DNA of 64,000 nucleotides from Sphingomonas yabuuchiae (GTDB lineage Bacteria > Pseudomonadota > Alphaproteobacteria > Sphingomonadales > Sphingomonadaceae): the NCBI RefSeq assembly GCF_001477495.1, contig NZ_LDTF01000051.1, positions 1 through 64,000 on the forward strand. Direction: 5' to 3'. Positions 1-8,582 of this stretch are shown here, piece by piece (position 1 is the first letter of the stretch; every line of letters begins with the position of its first letter). The notes under the pieces are model-generated. The model worked only from the letters and a program-made list of their open reading frames with translations. It ran no database searches and had not been told where the DNA came from. Made by a program: the position numbers and the translations under genes.

Positions 1-19
1 GGATGTGTATAAGAGACGG
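1..19. other. Sequencing adapter remnant (Tn5/Nextera mosaic end)
   Basis: Positions 2-17 read GATGTGTATAAGAGAC, identical to 16 nt of the 19-nt Tn5 mosaic end used in Nextera libraries. It sits at the very first bases, so it is a library artefact at a contig end, not biological sequence. Confidence 0.93.
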
Positions 20-94
20 GCGTGTTCCACCAGAAGTTCGGCTATGGCGCGATCGCCGCGATCGCGCCATAGCCGAACTTCTGGTGGAACACGC
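20..94. repeat. Perfect 37-bp fold-back inverted repeat at contig end
   Basis: Bases 20-56 are the exact reverse complement of bases 58-94, with base 57 as the centre. The arms encode the C-terminal part of UvrD read in both directions. A perfect fold-back directly after an adapter is typical of a chimeric library molecule, so bases 1 to about 57 should be trimmed. Confidence 0.9.
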
Positions 95-2264
95 GCTCGC
101 CGACACGCAGATCCTCGCGCCCCTTCTGCCCCAGTCCCACGGAGGGCGACCGCGACTCGACGATCCGGGCGGGGCGGGGTGGGGTTGCGTTCTGCCCCGT
201 CGCGGCCCGCTGCCAGCCCGGCCCGCGCCCGGTGCCGCGCCCGACCTTGGCGAAGGGGTCTGCATGTTCGGACCAGTTGGCCCGCCACAGGCTTTCGCCG
301 CCGGTCATGCTCGTCTCGCTCTCGATATGCTCGGGCGGCAGCTCGCCGACGAAGCGGCTCGGCAGGCTCGATGTCCACTGCCCATAGATGCGGCGATTGG
401 CCGCGTGGAGGATCACCGCCTTGCGCCGGGCGCGGGTGATCGCGACATAGGCAAGCCGCCGCTCCTCCTCCAGGCTGCGCGTACCACCTTCGTCGATCGC
501 ACGCTGTGATGGAAACAGGCCTTCTTCCCAGCCCGCCAGAAACACCGTATCGAACTCCAGCCCCTTGGCGGCATGGATCGTCATGATCGTCACTTCGGGC
601 TCGCGCTGGTCGCCGTCGCGGTCCATGACCAGCGAGACATGCTCCAGGAACGCGCCGAGCGACTCGTAATCCTCCATCGCGCGGACGAGTTCGGAGAGGT
701 TCTCCAGTCGCCCGGCCGCTTCGGCCGACTTCTCGTTCTGATACATGGCGGTATAGCCGCTCTCATCGAGCAGCTGCCGCGCCAACTCCGGATGCGCGAG
801 GTCGCGGGCCATGTCGCGCCAGCGCGCGATGTCACCGATCAGATTACCCAGGCTCCGCCGCGCCTGCGGCGTCAACTCGTCGGTGTCGAGGATACGTGCC
901 GAGGCGATCGTCAGCGGTAGTCCTTCGGCCCGCGCCAATTGATGAATCTTGGCCAGCGCCTTGTCACCCAGCCCGCGCTTGGGCACATTGACGATCCGCT
1001 CGAATGCGAGATCGTCCGACGGCTGGTTGACGATGCGCAGATAAGCGAGCGCATCGCGGATTTCGGCCCGCTCGTAGAAACGGAACCCGCCGACGATCCG
1101 ATAGGGCAGGCCGATCGCGATGAAGCGATCCTCGAACTCGCGGGTCTGATGCGAGGCGCGAACCAGAATTGCGATATTGTCGTAAGACGTACCGGACCGT
1201 CGCGCCGACTCGATTTCTTCGCCGACGCGCCGTGCTTCCTCGGGGCCATCCCAGACCCCCAGCACCTGGACCTTCTCGCCGACGTCCAGCTCGGTCCAAA
1301 GCGTCTTGCCGAGCCGTCCGCCATTGTTCGCGATCACCCCCGACGCCGCGCCAAGGATGTGCGGCGTCGAACGGTAATTCTGTTCCAGCCGGATGACCTT
1401 GGCGCCCGGGAAGTCCCGCTCGAAGCGCAGGATATTCTCCACCTGTGCGCCACGCCACGAATAGATGGACTGGTCGTCATCGCCGACACAGGCGATGTTC
1501 TTGCGCGCCTGGGCGAGCAGGCGGAGCCAGAGATACTGGACGCTGTTGGTGTCCTGATACTCGTCCACCATGATATAGCGGAAACGCTGCTGATAGTGCT
1601 CCAGCACGTCGCGATGCGTCTTCAGGATGGTGAGCATGTGGAGCAGAAGGTCGCCGAAGTCGCAGGCGTTCACGCTGCGCAGCCTGTCCTGATACTGGCG
1701 ATATAGGTCGGCGCCCTGGCCGTTGGCGTAACGCTCGGCCTCGCCCGCATCGATATCGCCGGGGACCAGCCCCTTGTTCTTCCACTCGTCGATCAGGCCG
1801 CCCAGCGCGCGTGCCGGAAAGCGCTTTTCGTCAATGTCCGCCGCGACGATCAACTGCTTGAGCAAACGCAGCTGATCGTCGGTGTCGAGGATGGTGAAGT
1901 TGGACTGCAGCCCGACCAGTTCGGCATGGCGGCGCAGCATCTTGGCCCCGATTGCGTGGAAGGTGCCCAGCCATGGCATCCCCTCCACCGCATCGCCGAC
2001 CAGCCGTCCGACCCGCTCGCGCATCTCGCGGGCGGCCTTGTTGGTGAAGGTGACCGACAGGATCTCCGACGGCCAGGCTTTCCGCGTATAGAGAAGGTGC
2101 GCCAGCCGCGCGGTCAGCGCCGCCGTCTTGCCCGTGCCCGCGCCCGCCAGCACCAGCACCGGCCCGTCCGTGGTCAGCACCGCCTCGCGCTGAGCGGGGT
2201 TCAACGTCCGCAGATAGGGATAGTCGGCCAGCGAAGCGGCGGGATCGGTGGAAGGCACGGTCAT
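42..2264 (-). CDS. uvrD: ATP-dependent DNA helicase UvrD/PcrA (3' end lost at contig edge)
   Basis: Superfamily 1A 3'-5' DNA helicase acting in nucleotide excision and mismatch repair. Visible motifs are Walker A GAGTGKT (residues 41-47), the DEXX box VDEYQDT (about 230), QNYRST (about 295) and the late motifs around TIHAAKGLEFD and VAITRARR. The C-terminal Tudor-like segment starts normally (VFHQKFGYG) and then ends in IAAIAP. Those last residues come from the fold-back artefact, and UvrD proteins normally continue for a few dozen more residues. Start is the ATG at 2264. The protein is therefore 740 residues as assembled but incomplete at its C-terminus. Confidence 0.93.
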   Translation of the reverse strand: MTVPSTDPAASLADYPYLRTLNPAQREAVLTTDGPVLVLAGAGTGKTAALTARLAHLLYTRKAWPSEILSVTFTNKAAREMRERVGRLVGDAVEGMPWLGTFHAIGAKMLRRHAELVGLQSNFTILDTDDQLRLLKQLIVAADIDEKRFPARALGGLIDEWKNKGLVPGDIDAGEAERYANGQGADLYRQYQDRLRSVNACDFGDLLLHMLTILKTHRDVLEHYQQRFRYIMVDEYQDTNSVQYLWLRLLAQARKNIACVGDDDQSIYSWRGAQVENILRFERDFPGAKVIRLEQNYRSTPHILGAASGVIANNGGRLGKTLWTELDVGEKVQVLGVWDGPEEARRVGEEIESARRSGTSYDNIAILVRASHQTREFEDRFIAIGLPYRIVGGFRFYERAEIRDALAYLRIVNQPSDDLAFERIVNVPKRGLGDKALAKIHQLARAEGLPLTIASARILDTDELTPQARRSLGNLIGDIARWRDMARDLAHPELARQLLDESGYTAMYQNEKSAEAAGRLENLSELVRAMEDYESLGAFLEHVSLVMDRDGDQREPEVTIMTIHAAKGLEFDTVFLAGWEEGLFPSQRAIDEGGTRSLEEERRLAYVAITRARRKAVILHAANRRIYGQWTSSLPSRFVGELPPEHIESETSMTGGESLWRANWSEHADPFAKVGRGTGRGPGWQRAATGQNATPPRPARIVESRSPSVGLGQKGREDLRVGERVFHQKFGYGAIAAIAP

Positions 2265-2477
2265 CGCGAACAGTTAGGGAACGTTTGCGGCGGGGGCAAC
2301 CACCCGCATCCTCGGCACCACCTTGTTTCATCGCGGGATGCGTCATCGTGGCGTCTTTTGTGCGACGCGAAAGCGACATGTCCACCGCCTAAAGGCGCGG
2401 CGTGCCGACGAGCAGTGGGGTGTCCCGACCACTCACGCCGCCGTGACGGGCACGATCCGATGCAGGAGCACCCCAAG

Positions 2478-2786
2478 ATGAAGAAGTTTACGGCAGCCGC
2501 CATTGCGGCTTCTCTGTTTGCGTCCGCAACGGCTCAGGCCGAAATGCGCGAGCCCGTCACCGTCACCGTCCGTCACGCCGATCTCGACCTGTACCGTGCC
2601 GATGATCGCGCCCAGCTCGACGCGCGTATCCGCCGTGCTGCTACCATGGCGTGCGGTCATGTGACGGTCGACCTGCGCCGCAATGCCGATATCGCGCGCT
2701 GCCGCCGGGAGATGATGGCGGATGCGGCGATCAAGGTCGCGGCATTGTCGTCCGCTGCGCCGGTCGCGCTGGCCAGCAAGAACTGA
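2478..2786 (+). CDS. UrcA family protein
   Basis: A 102-residue exported protein with a signal peptide (residues 1-21, ending AQA) and the UrcA pattern: a YxDLDL-like VRHADLDL, then RIRRAA and two cysteines (59 and 75) that could form a disulfide. UrcA proteins are small periplasmic proteins of sphingomonads and caulobacters with no settled function. The ATG is preceded by AGGAG at a normal spacing. The longer frame that begins inside uvrD is not the gene. Confidence 0.8.
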   Translation: MKKFTAAAIAASLFASATAQAEMREPVTVTVRHADLDLYRADDRAQLDARIRRAATMACGHVTVDLRRNADIARCRREMMADAAIKVAALSSAAPVALASKN

Positions 2787-2911
2787 GATCATGCACGGCA
2801 CTCGGCCGGGCGGTTCGATGCACCGCCCGGTCGCGTTCCGATGCGAGACGGCCAGGACCGGCAGACACCGGGCAACCGTCATGAAAATGTCACCGGAAAG
2901 GGGCAACGCGA

Positions 2912-4558
2912 TTGGTCATGACATCCTATGCGCTCGCCGGTGGCCAATCCGAATCCCGCGTTCGCGGGCCACGTCTCGACGCCGGGCTCCATCCGATGGG
3001 CCGCTGGGTGTTCACCGCCCTGTTGATCGGCGGTCTCGCCTATGCGGGCTATAGCATTGCGGTCGACACGGCCCGCGTTGGCGAGCCGATGGCCATGGGC
3101 GTGTTCGCATTTCTGGGGCTCGCGCTGCTGATCGCGCTGGGCTTCGAGTTCGTGAACGGCTTTCACGATACCGCCAATGCGGTCGCGACCGTCATCTACA
3201 CCCATTCGATGCCCGCCCCGCTGGCCGTTATCTGGTCCGGTTTCTTCAATTTCCTGGGCGTCCTGACCTCGACCGGGGCCGTCGCCTATTCGATCATCAC
3301 GCTGCTGCCCATTGACCTGATGCTGCATGTCGGATCGGCTGGCGGGTTCGCGATGATCTTCGCGCTGCTGCTGGCGGCTGTCCTTTGGAACCTGGCGACT
3401 TGGGCAGTGGGGCTACCCAACTCGTCGAGCCACGCGCTGATCGGTTCGATCCTGGGCGTGGGGCTTGCCAATCAGTTGCTGTCCAGCATTCCCGGCACCT
3501 CCGGGGTAGACATGGCACAGGTGTGGAAGGTCCTCTCCGCGCTGCTGTTTAGCCCGCTGATCGGTTTTGCCGGTGCCCTGATGCTGCTGCTCGTCATGAA
3601 GCGCTTTCTGCGCGACAAGCGGCTCTATCGGGAGCCGGAGGGCGACACGCCGCCGCCACGTGGCATCCGCGCGCTCCTGATCTTCACCTGTACGGCAGTC
3701 AGCTTTGCGCATGGCGGCAATGACGGGCAGAAGGGCATGGGGTTGATCATGCTGATCCTGATCGGCTGCGCGCCGACCGCTTATGCGCTGAACCGCACGC
3801 TGCCGGAGAGCGCGATGCCCGCTTTCGTACGCAGCGCCCAGGTCGCGGCGACGTCCTATGCCGCACATGGTGCGCAGGCTACTCCGTCGGTCGACCAGGC
3901 GCGCGCAGACGTGGTCGACGGCGTCCGTAAGAAGGCGATCGATACCCCGAAGGTCTACGCGGGTCTGTCCGCGCTGTCGCGCGACATCGGCGAGCGGATC
4001 GGCAATTACGGTGCACTCAGCCGCGTCCCCGCCGCCGTCGTGCCCAATCTGCGCAACGACATGTATCTGGTTCTCGACACGACCCGCATGGTGACCAAGA
4101 GCGAGACGGCCAAGCAGCGCTTCACCGCTGCGGAGATCGAGGCGCTCAACAGCTATGCCGGATCGCTGGAGCGGGGCACCCGCTATATCCCGCTCTGGGT
4201 GAAGGTTACCGTCGCGCTGGCGCTTGGCCTGGGCACCATGGTCGGATGGCGGCGGATCGTCGTCACGGTCGGCGAGCGTATCGGCAAGACGCATCTGACC
4301 TATGGCATGGGCGCCGCGGCCGAGTTGATGACGGCGGCCACGATCTTCGGTGCGGAATATATCGGCCGTCCGGTGTCGACCACGCACATCCTGACCTCCG
4401 GTGTGGCAGGCGCTTCCGTCGCCAATGGCGCTGGTCTTCAGTTCCGGACGATCCGCAACATGCTGTTGGCCTGGGTCTTGACCCTGCCTGCGGCCATGCT
4501 GCTGTCGGGCACGCTCTACTGGCTGCTGTTGCAGTTGGCTGGCGTGCTGGCAGGGTAA
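2912..4558 (+). CDS. PiT-family inorganic phosphate transporter
   Basis: Inner-membrane phosphate permease of the PiT (PitA) family, about 548 residues. The two signature repeats are visible: GFEFVNGFHDTANAVAT near residue 70 with NSSSHALIGS after it, and AHGGNDGQKGMG plus GRPVSTTHILTSGV in the second half. Between them lies a long hydrophilic loop (about residues 290-420) as in other long PiT proteins. The likely start is TTG at 2912, with GGAAAGGGG 8 nt upstream; an ATG at 2918 is the alternative. No DUF47 partner gene lies next to it. Confidence 0.88.
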   Translation: MVMTSYALAGGQSESRVRGPRLDAGLHPMGRWVFTALLIGGLAYAGYSIAVDTARVGEPMAMGVFAFLGLALLIALGFEFVNGFHDTANAVATVIYTHSMPAPLAVIWSGFFNFLGVLTSTGAVAYSIITLLPIDLMLHVGSAGGFAMIFALLLAAVLWNLATWAVGLPNSSSHALIGSILGVGLANQLLSSIPGTSGVDMAQVWKVLSALLFSPLIGFAGALMLLLVMKRFLRDKRLYREPEGDTPPPRGIRALLIFTCTAVSFAHGGNDGQKGMGLIMLILIGCAPTAYALNRTLPESAMPAFVRSAQVAATSYAAHGAQATPSVDQARADVVDGVRKKAIDTPKVYAGLSALSRDIGERIGNYGALSRVPAAVVPNLRNDMYLVLDTTRMVTKSETAKQRFTAAEIEALNSYAGSLERGTRYIPLWVKVTVALALGLGTMVGWRRIVVTVGERIGKTHLTYGMGAAAELMTAATIFGAEYIGRPVSTTHILTSGVAGASVANGAGLQFRTIRNMLLAWVLTLPAAMLLSGTLYWLLLQLAGVLAG

Positions 4559-4604
4559 GCGGATAGGGCTTTACGCCGGGCGCTCGCTTCTTCACGAACG
4601 AGGC

Positions 4605-5879
4605 ATGACCCAAGCCTCGCCTCCGTCGCATCGCCATATCCTGCTGGCCAGCCTGACCGGCACGGCGGTCGAGTTCTACGATTTCTATATCTACGCGACA
4701 GCGGCGGCGCTGGTGTTCGGTCCGCTGTTCTTTCCGGCTTCGTCGGCGACGGCCCAGTTGCTCTTGTCCTACGCCAGCTTCGGTCTCGCCTTTGTGGCCC
4801 GGCCGGTGGGGGCCATTGCTTTCGGTCATTTCGGCGATCGGGTCGGCCGCAAATCGACGCTGGTGGTCAGCCTGATGCTGATGGGCGGATCGACCGTCGC
4901 CATCGCCTTCCTGCCGACCTATGCGCAGGCCGGATGGATCGCACCGCTACTGTTGTGCATCGCGCGGCTGGGGCAGGGCCTCGGACTGGGCGGCGAATGG
5001 GGCGGAGCTGCCTTGCTCGCGGTGGAGAATGCCCCGCCCGGCAAGCGCAACACCTGGGGCATGTTCCCGCCGCTGGGTGCGCCGGTCGGGTTCATTCTGG
5101 CCAACGGCTTTTTCCTGGTCTTGGGCCTGATCCTGACCGACGATCAGTTCCGCGCCTGGGGCTGGCGCCTGCCGTTCCTGGCGAGCGCGGTATTGGTGCT
5201 GCTGGGTCTGTGGGTTCGCCTGCGCCTGACCGAGACGCCCGATTTCGCCGAAGCCAAGAAGGCCGAGGCGCTGCCCCGCGTACCGATCGCTACCCTGCTT
5301 CAGGGGCATGGCCGCGCGCTACTGGCGGGGACGGGTGGGGTGGTTGCCTGCTTTGCGATCTTCTATCTCGCGACCGCCTTTGCGCTGGGGCATGGAACCA
5401 CCGTGCTCGGTTATCCGCGCGAGGCGTTCCTGGGCATTCAGCTCGTGGCCATCCTGTTCCTGGCGCTCGGCGTCGTCGTGTCCAGCGTGATGGCGGACCG
5501 ACATGGTGCGCCTTTCATGTTGCGGCTGGGCTTTGCGGGTTGCGTGCTGGTCGGGATCGCGATGGGACCGATGCTGGGATCGGGCTCGCTCGCGATCGTG
5601 TTTGTCTGGCTGGCGGCTGCGCTGTTCGTGATGGGCTTTGCCTATGGCCCGCTGGGCGGCTGGCTGCCTGCGCTGTTTCCGGCGGGCGTGCGCTATACCG
5701 GCGTGTCGATGACGTTCAATCTGGGCGGCATCATCGGCGGTGCCCTGGCCCCCATCGCGGCACAGGCGTTGACCGAGCGCGGCGGGCTGAACTTCGTCGG
5801 CGGCTATCTGGTCGCCGCCGGTCTGCTCAGCCTCGCCGGGCTCGCCCTGATGCGCGGGCGGAGCGGCGATCAGGCCTGA
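4605..5879 (+). CDS. MFS transporter, metabolite:H+ symporter (MHS) type
   Basis: A 424-residue, 12-segment major facilitator. The N-terminus GTAVEFYDFYIY (residues 19-30) and the loop GDRVGRK (77-83) are typical of the MHS subfamily (shikimate, proline/betaine, alpha-ketoglutarate carriers). The substrate cannot be read from sequence. It lies 46 nt after the phosphate transporter on the same strand and its stop overlaps the convergent rsmD by 10 nt. Confidence 0.85.
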   Translation: MTQASPPSHRHILLASLTGTAVEFYDFYIYATAAALVFGPLFFPASSATAQLLLSYASFGLAFVARPVGAIAFGHFGDRVGRKSTLVVSLMLMGGSTVAIAFLPTYAQAGWIAPLLLCIARLGQGLGLGGEWGGAALLAVENAPPGKRNTWGMFPPLGAPVGFILANGFFLVLGLILTDDQFRAWGWRLPFLASAVLVLLGLWVRLRLTETPDFAEAKKAEALPRVPIATLLQGHGRALLAGTGGVVACFAIFYLATAFALGHGTTVLGYPREAFLGIQLVAILFLALGVVVSSVMADRHGAPFMLRLGFAGCVLVGIAMGPMLGSGSLAIVFVWLAAALFVMGFAYGPLGGWLPALFPAGVRYTGVSMTFNLGGIIGGALAPIAAQALTERGGLNFVGGYLVAAGLLSLAGLALMRGRSGDQA

Positions 5880-6406
5880 CGAAGCAGGGTCAGTCGCGCC
5901 TTGCCGTGGACGCGAGTGGCGTCGACGGTGAAACCCGCAATCTCGACCTCTTCCTGCTTGGCGGTTTCGATGCTGACCCAGGTGCCTGCACCGACCCAGC
6001 CAAGTCGGGCCAGCTTGTCGAGCGCGACACTGCCCGCGCCCGTTGCATAGGGCGGATCCATCAGGATCAGATCGAGCGGCGCACGCGCAGGCCCCAGCGC
6101 CATTACCGACGAGGCCCGGACATCGCCCTTCGCCTCCAGCTTGGCGAGGTTGGCGCGCAGCGCGTCGAGCGCGGCGCGGTCCTGCTCAACAAACAGGCAA
6201 GACGCCGCCCCGCGCGATAGCGCCTCGATCCCGAGCGCGCCCGAACCGGCGAAGAAATCGCCGACCGCCAGCCCCTCGAAATCGCCCAGCCGCGCCGTTA
6301 GCATCGAGAACAAGGCCTCGCGCGTTCGGTCCGCGGTCGGACGCGTCACGTCACCCTTGGGCGCGACGAGCGGGCGTCCGCGCCATTGTCCGGCGATCAC
6401 ACGCAT
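5870..6406 (-). CDS. rsmD: 16S rRNA (guanine(966)-N(2))-methyltransferase RsmD
   Basis: SAM-dependent methyltransferase that modifies G966 of 16S rRNA. It has the family start MRVIAGQWRGR, the SAM-binding segment GDFFAGSGALGIEALSRGA (49-67) and the catalytic DPPY (117-120); 178 residues is normal for the family. Its ATG overlaps the stop of the upstream pseudouridine synthase gene by one base (TGATG), so the two are likely translationally coupled. Confidence 0.92.
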   Translation of the reverse strand: MRVIAGQWRGRPLVAPKGDVTRPTADRTREALFSMLTARLGDFEGLAVGDFFAGSGALGIEALSRGAASCLFVEQDRAALDALRANLAKLEAKGDVRASSVMALGPARAPLDLILMDPPYATGAGSVALDKLARLGWVGAGTWVSIETAKQEEVEIAGFTVDATRVHGKARLTLLRQA

Positions 6407-7971
6407 CAGCGTTGCCCTCCGGGCCGACCGGGACGCGAGCCGCCTCCGCCGGGTCGTCCTCCGCGATTGTGAGGGCGCGACGGGCCACCGGAACGACCGG
6501 ACGAACCCTGTGGGCCACGCGACGGACGGGCGGGGCGGTCACCGCGATCGTCGAAACGCGGCTGGCGTGGACCACTTGCGGGCTTGCCAAAGGGCTTGGC
6601 ATCGCCACGCGAACGGTCGGAGCGCGCGCCGTCCCGTGCCGGGCGTTCGCCCCGGTCGTCAAAACGCGACGCCCGCTGTCCACCGGAGCCGTAGCGCTCG
6701 CCGGTGGCAGCGCTGCCGAAAGGCTTGGCATCCCGACGCGACCGATCGGAACGACCACCCTCGCGAGCAGGGCGCTCGGCCCGGTCATCGTAACGCGATG
6801 GCCGCTGACCGCCGGAACCCGACCGTTCGCCCGTCGGGGATTTGGCAAAGGGCTTGGCCCCCGGCCGCGCCCGATCCGACCGGACACCGTCACGCGCCGG
6901 GCGTTCGGTACGGTCCTCGAAGCGTGATGGGCGTTGTCCGCCAAAGCCGGACCGCTCGTTGGTCGGTGACTTGCCATAGGGTTTCGCGCCCTCACGCGGT
7001 CGGTCGGACCGAACGCCTTCGCGGGCCGGGCGGTCGTTCCGGGCATAGGCCGACGACGGACGCGCGTCGTCACGGCGGCTCCGGTCGCCATACCCCATCC
7101 GCTCCTGCGACCGGGGGCGGTCACTTGCTCCACCGCGGGCCTCGCCTGCACCAGCGCGTGCCGGGCGCTCACCTGCTGCGGCGCGCGTCGGCGGCGTGCG
7201 GAAGCCGGGCTTGATCTTCGCGGGCTTGATCGCATCGGCGGGAATGCCGCCCTCCAGCGATCGCCGGAACTCGACGATATCGGCACCACGGACCTCGCCG
7301 ATGTCACCGACCGGCAGCTCGTCCAGCACGAACGGACCATAGCGCAGCCGGATCAACCGGCTGACCTGAAGTCCCAGATGTTCGAGCACGCGGCGCACTT
7401 CGCGGTTCTTGCCTTCGCGCAGCGTCATTTCGATCCAGACATTCGCGCCGGTCCGCCGCTCGAGATTGGCGTCGATCTGGCCATAGCGGATGCCGTCGAT
7501 CTCGATCCCGTGGATCAGCTCTTCCAGCTGCGCCTGGGTGATGTCGCCATAAGCGCGGGCGCGATAGGTGCGCTCGACGCCGGTGGCGGGCAATTCCAGC
7601 TGACGCTTGAACCCGCCGTCGGTGGTCAGCAGCAGCAGCCCCTCGGTGTTGAGGTCAAGCCGTCCGACCGGCACCAGACGCGGCAACCCCTCGGGCAGGC
7701 GGTCATAGATGGTCGGCCGCCCGGCGGGATCATGCTCGGTAACGAGCAGACCAGTGGGCTTGTGGTAGAGGAAGAGACGCGTCGGTTCGGGTGCCGCTAC
7801 GGGGTCGCCGTCCACGGTCACGCCGTCGAGCGTGGAGAGAAGCGTCGCCGGGGTATCGATGGTCACGCCGTTCAGGGCGATCCGTCCCTCGGCGATCATC
7901 CGCTCGACCTCGCGACGCGACGCGACTCCTGCCCGCGCGAGCAGCTTTGCTATACGTTGATCTGGTGTCAT
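6406..7971 (-). CDS. RsuA/RluB-type pseudouridine synthase with repetitive Arg/Gly-rich tail
   Basis: rRNA pseudouridine synthase of the RluB/RsuA/RluE/RluF group. Residues 1-48 form an S4 RNA-binding domain (start MTPDQRIAKLL) and residues about 65-240 the catalytic domain, with GRLDLNTEG (103-111, nucleophile Asp106). After about residue 245 the protein carries some 270 extra residues, strongly basic and rich in Arg, Gly, Ser and Pro. These include four 36-43-residue tandem repeats (about residues 310-480). A basic disordered tail is common in alphaproteobacterial RluB, but this one is long. Start is the ATG at 7971; the frame upstream of it antisense to the next gene is not used. It is coupled to rsmD. 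Confidence 0.9.
   Translation of the reverse strand: MTPDQRIAKLLARAGVASRREVERMIAEGRIALNGVTIDTPATLLSTLDGVTVDGDPVAAPEPTRLFLYHKPTGLLVTEHDPAGRPTIYDRLPEGLPRLVPVGRLDLNTEGLLLLTTDGGFKRQLELPATGVERTYRARAYGDITQAQLEELIHGIEIDGIRYGQIDANLERRTGANVWIEMTLREGKNREVRRVLEHLGLQVSRLIRLRYGPFVLDELPVGDIGEVRGADIVEFRRSLEGGIPADAIKPAKIKPGFRTPPTRAAAGERPARAGAGEARGGASDRPRSQERMGYGDRSRRDDARPSSAYARNDRPAREGVRSDRPREGAKPYGKSPTNERSGFGGQRPSRFEDRTERPARDGVRSDRARPGAKPFAKSPTGERSGSGGQRPSRYDDRAERPAREGGRSDRSRRDAKPFGSAATGERYGSGGQRASRFDDRGERPARDGARSDRSRGDAKPFGKPASGPRQPRFDDRGDRPARPSRGPQGSSGRSGGPSRPHNRGGRPGGGGSRPGRPGGQR
6530..7041 (-). repeat. Tandem coding repeat (about 129 bp unit) in pseudouridine synthase tail
   Basis: The encoded unit runs ERPARDGxRSDRxRxxAKPF, followed by xKSxTGERxGxGGQRxSRxDDR. 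It occurs as three 43-residue copies and a shortened fourth copy, with a partial fifth (GDRPARPS). At DNA level these are about 129-bp direct repeats, which could slip or recombine and be collapsed in assemblies. Confidence 0.85.
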
Positions 7972-8079
7972 GATCCACGCTGATACAGAGGGTGTCGACC
8001 AAAGGAAATTAATTGCGTCGTTTCTCGCAGACAAAGCGTTACGCGAGCGAGCGGGACAGCAGGACAGGCCGATAGAGGG

Positions 8080-8550
8080 ATGAGATTCTTCGGGCGAAAG
8101 AAACGACAGCTGGTCAAGCTGCTCGTCGTTGAGGACGAGCCGCTGGTCGCGTTCGACACCGAACACGTCCTGACCGATGCCGATTATGAGGTGGTCGCCA
8201 CCGTCGACCGGGTCAGCAAAGCCGTCACCCTGATCGATGGGGGGGCGGGGATCGATCTGGTTCTGGCCGATGTGCGGCTGGCGGATGGCAGCGGTGTCGA
8301 TGTCGCGCGGGCGGCCCATGCCCGCGACATCCCCGTTCTGTTCATCACCGGCACGCCGCCCGACGGCGTCGAGCAACTCGCCGACGGGCTGCTCATGAAG
8401 CCCTATGGCTCGCGCGAACTGCTGGGCGCGATCGATGCAATCGAGGAGCGTCGCGCGGGAAAGGCGCCCGGCCGCCTGCCGTCGGGCTTTCGGCTTTTCA
8501 CCCGGACCGGATCGTCCGGCCCCGTTGCCCCTGATGGCCAAGCCTTATAG
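8080..8550 (+). CDS. Single-domain response regulator
   Basis: A 156-residue CheY-like receiver. Acidic pocket VVEDE (16-20), phospho-acceptor Asp64 in LADVRL, switch Thr90 in FITG and Lys107 in LMKPYG are all present. The last 45 residues have no output domain and look disordered. It is divergent from the pseudouridine synthase gene. No kinase is adjacent, so its partner is unknown. The ATG at 8080 follows a GAGGG-type ribosome-binding site. Confidence 0.85.
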   Translation: MRFFGRKKRQLVKLLVVEDEPLVAFDTEHVLTDADYEVVATVDRVSKAVTLIDGGAGIDLVLADVRLADGSGVDVARAAHARDIPVLFITGTPPDGVEQLADGLLMKPYGSRELLGAIDAIEERRAGKAPGRLPSGFRLFTRTGSSGPVAPDGQAL

Positions 8551-8582
8551 GGTCTCCGCTTTCCGGTAAGGTGAGCGGTTCT

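Noticed and set aside
4263-4829. Reverse-strand frames across the pit-MFS junction
   Set aside because: Low-complexity Arg-rich shadows of two well-supported forward genes.
6530-7041. Spaced repeats considered as a CRISPR array
   Set aside because: The repeats are in frame within a coding tail and contiguous, without unique spacers.
7972-8079. GGAAAT...GTCGTT as a general stress (EcfG) promoter before the response regulator
   Set aside because: Spacing between the two elements is too short for the EcfG consensus and the -35 lacks the C of GGAAC.
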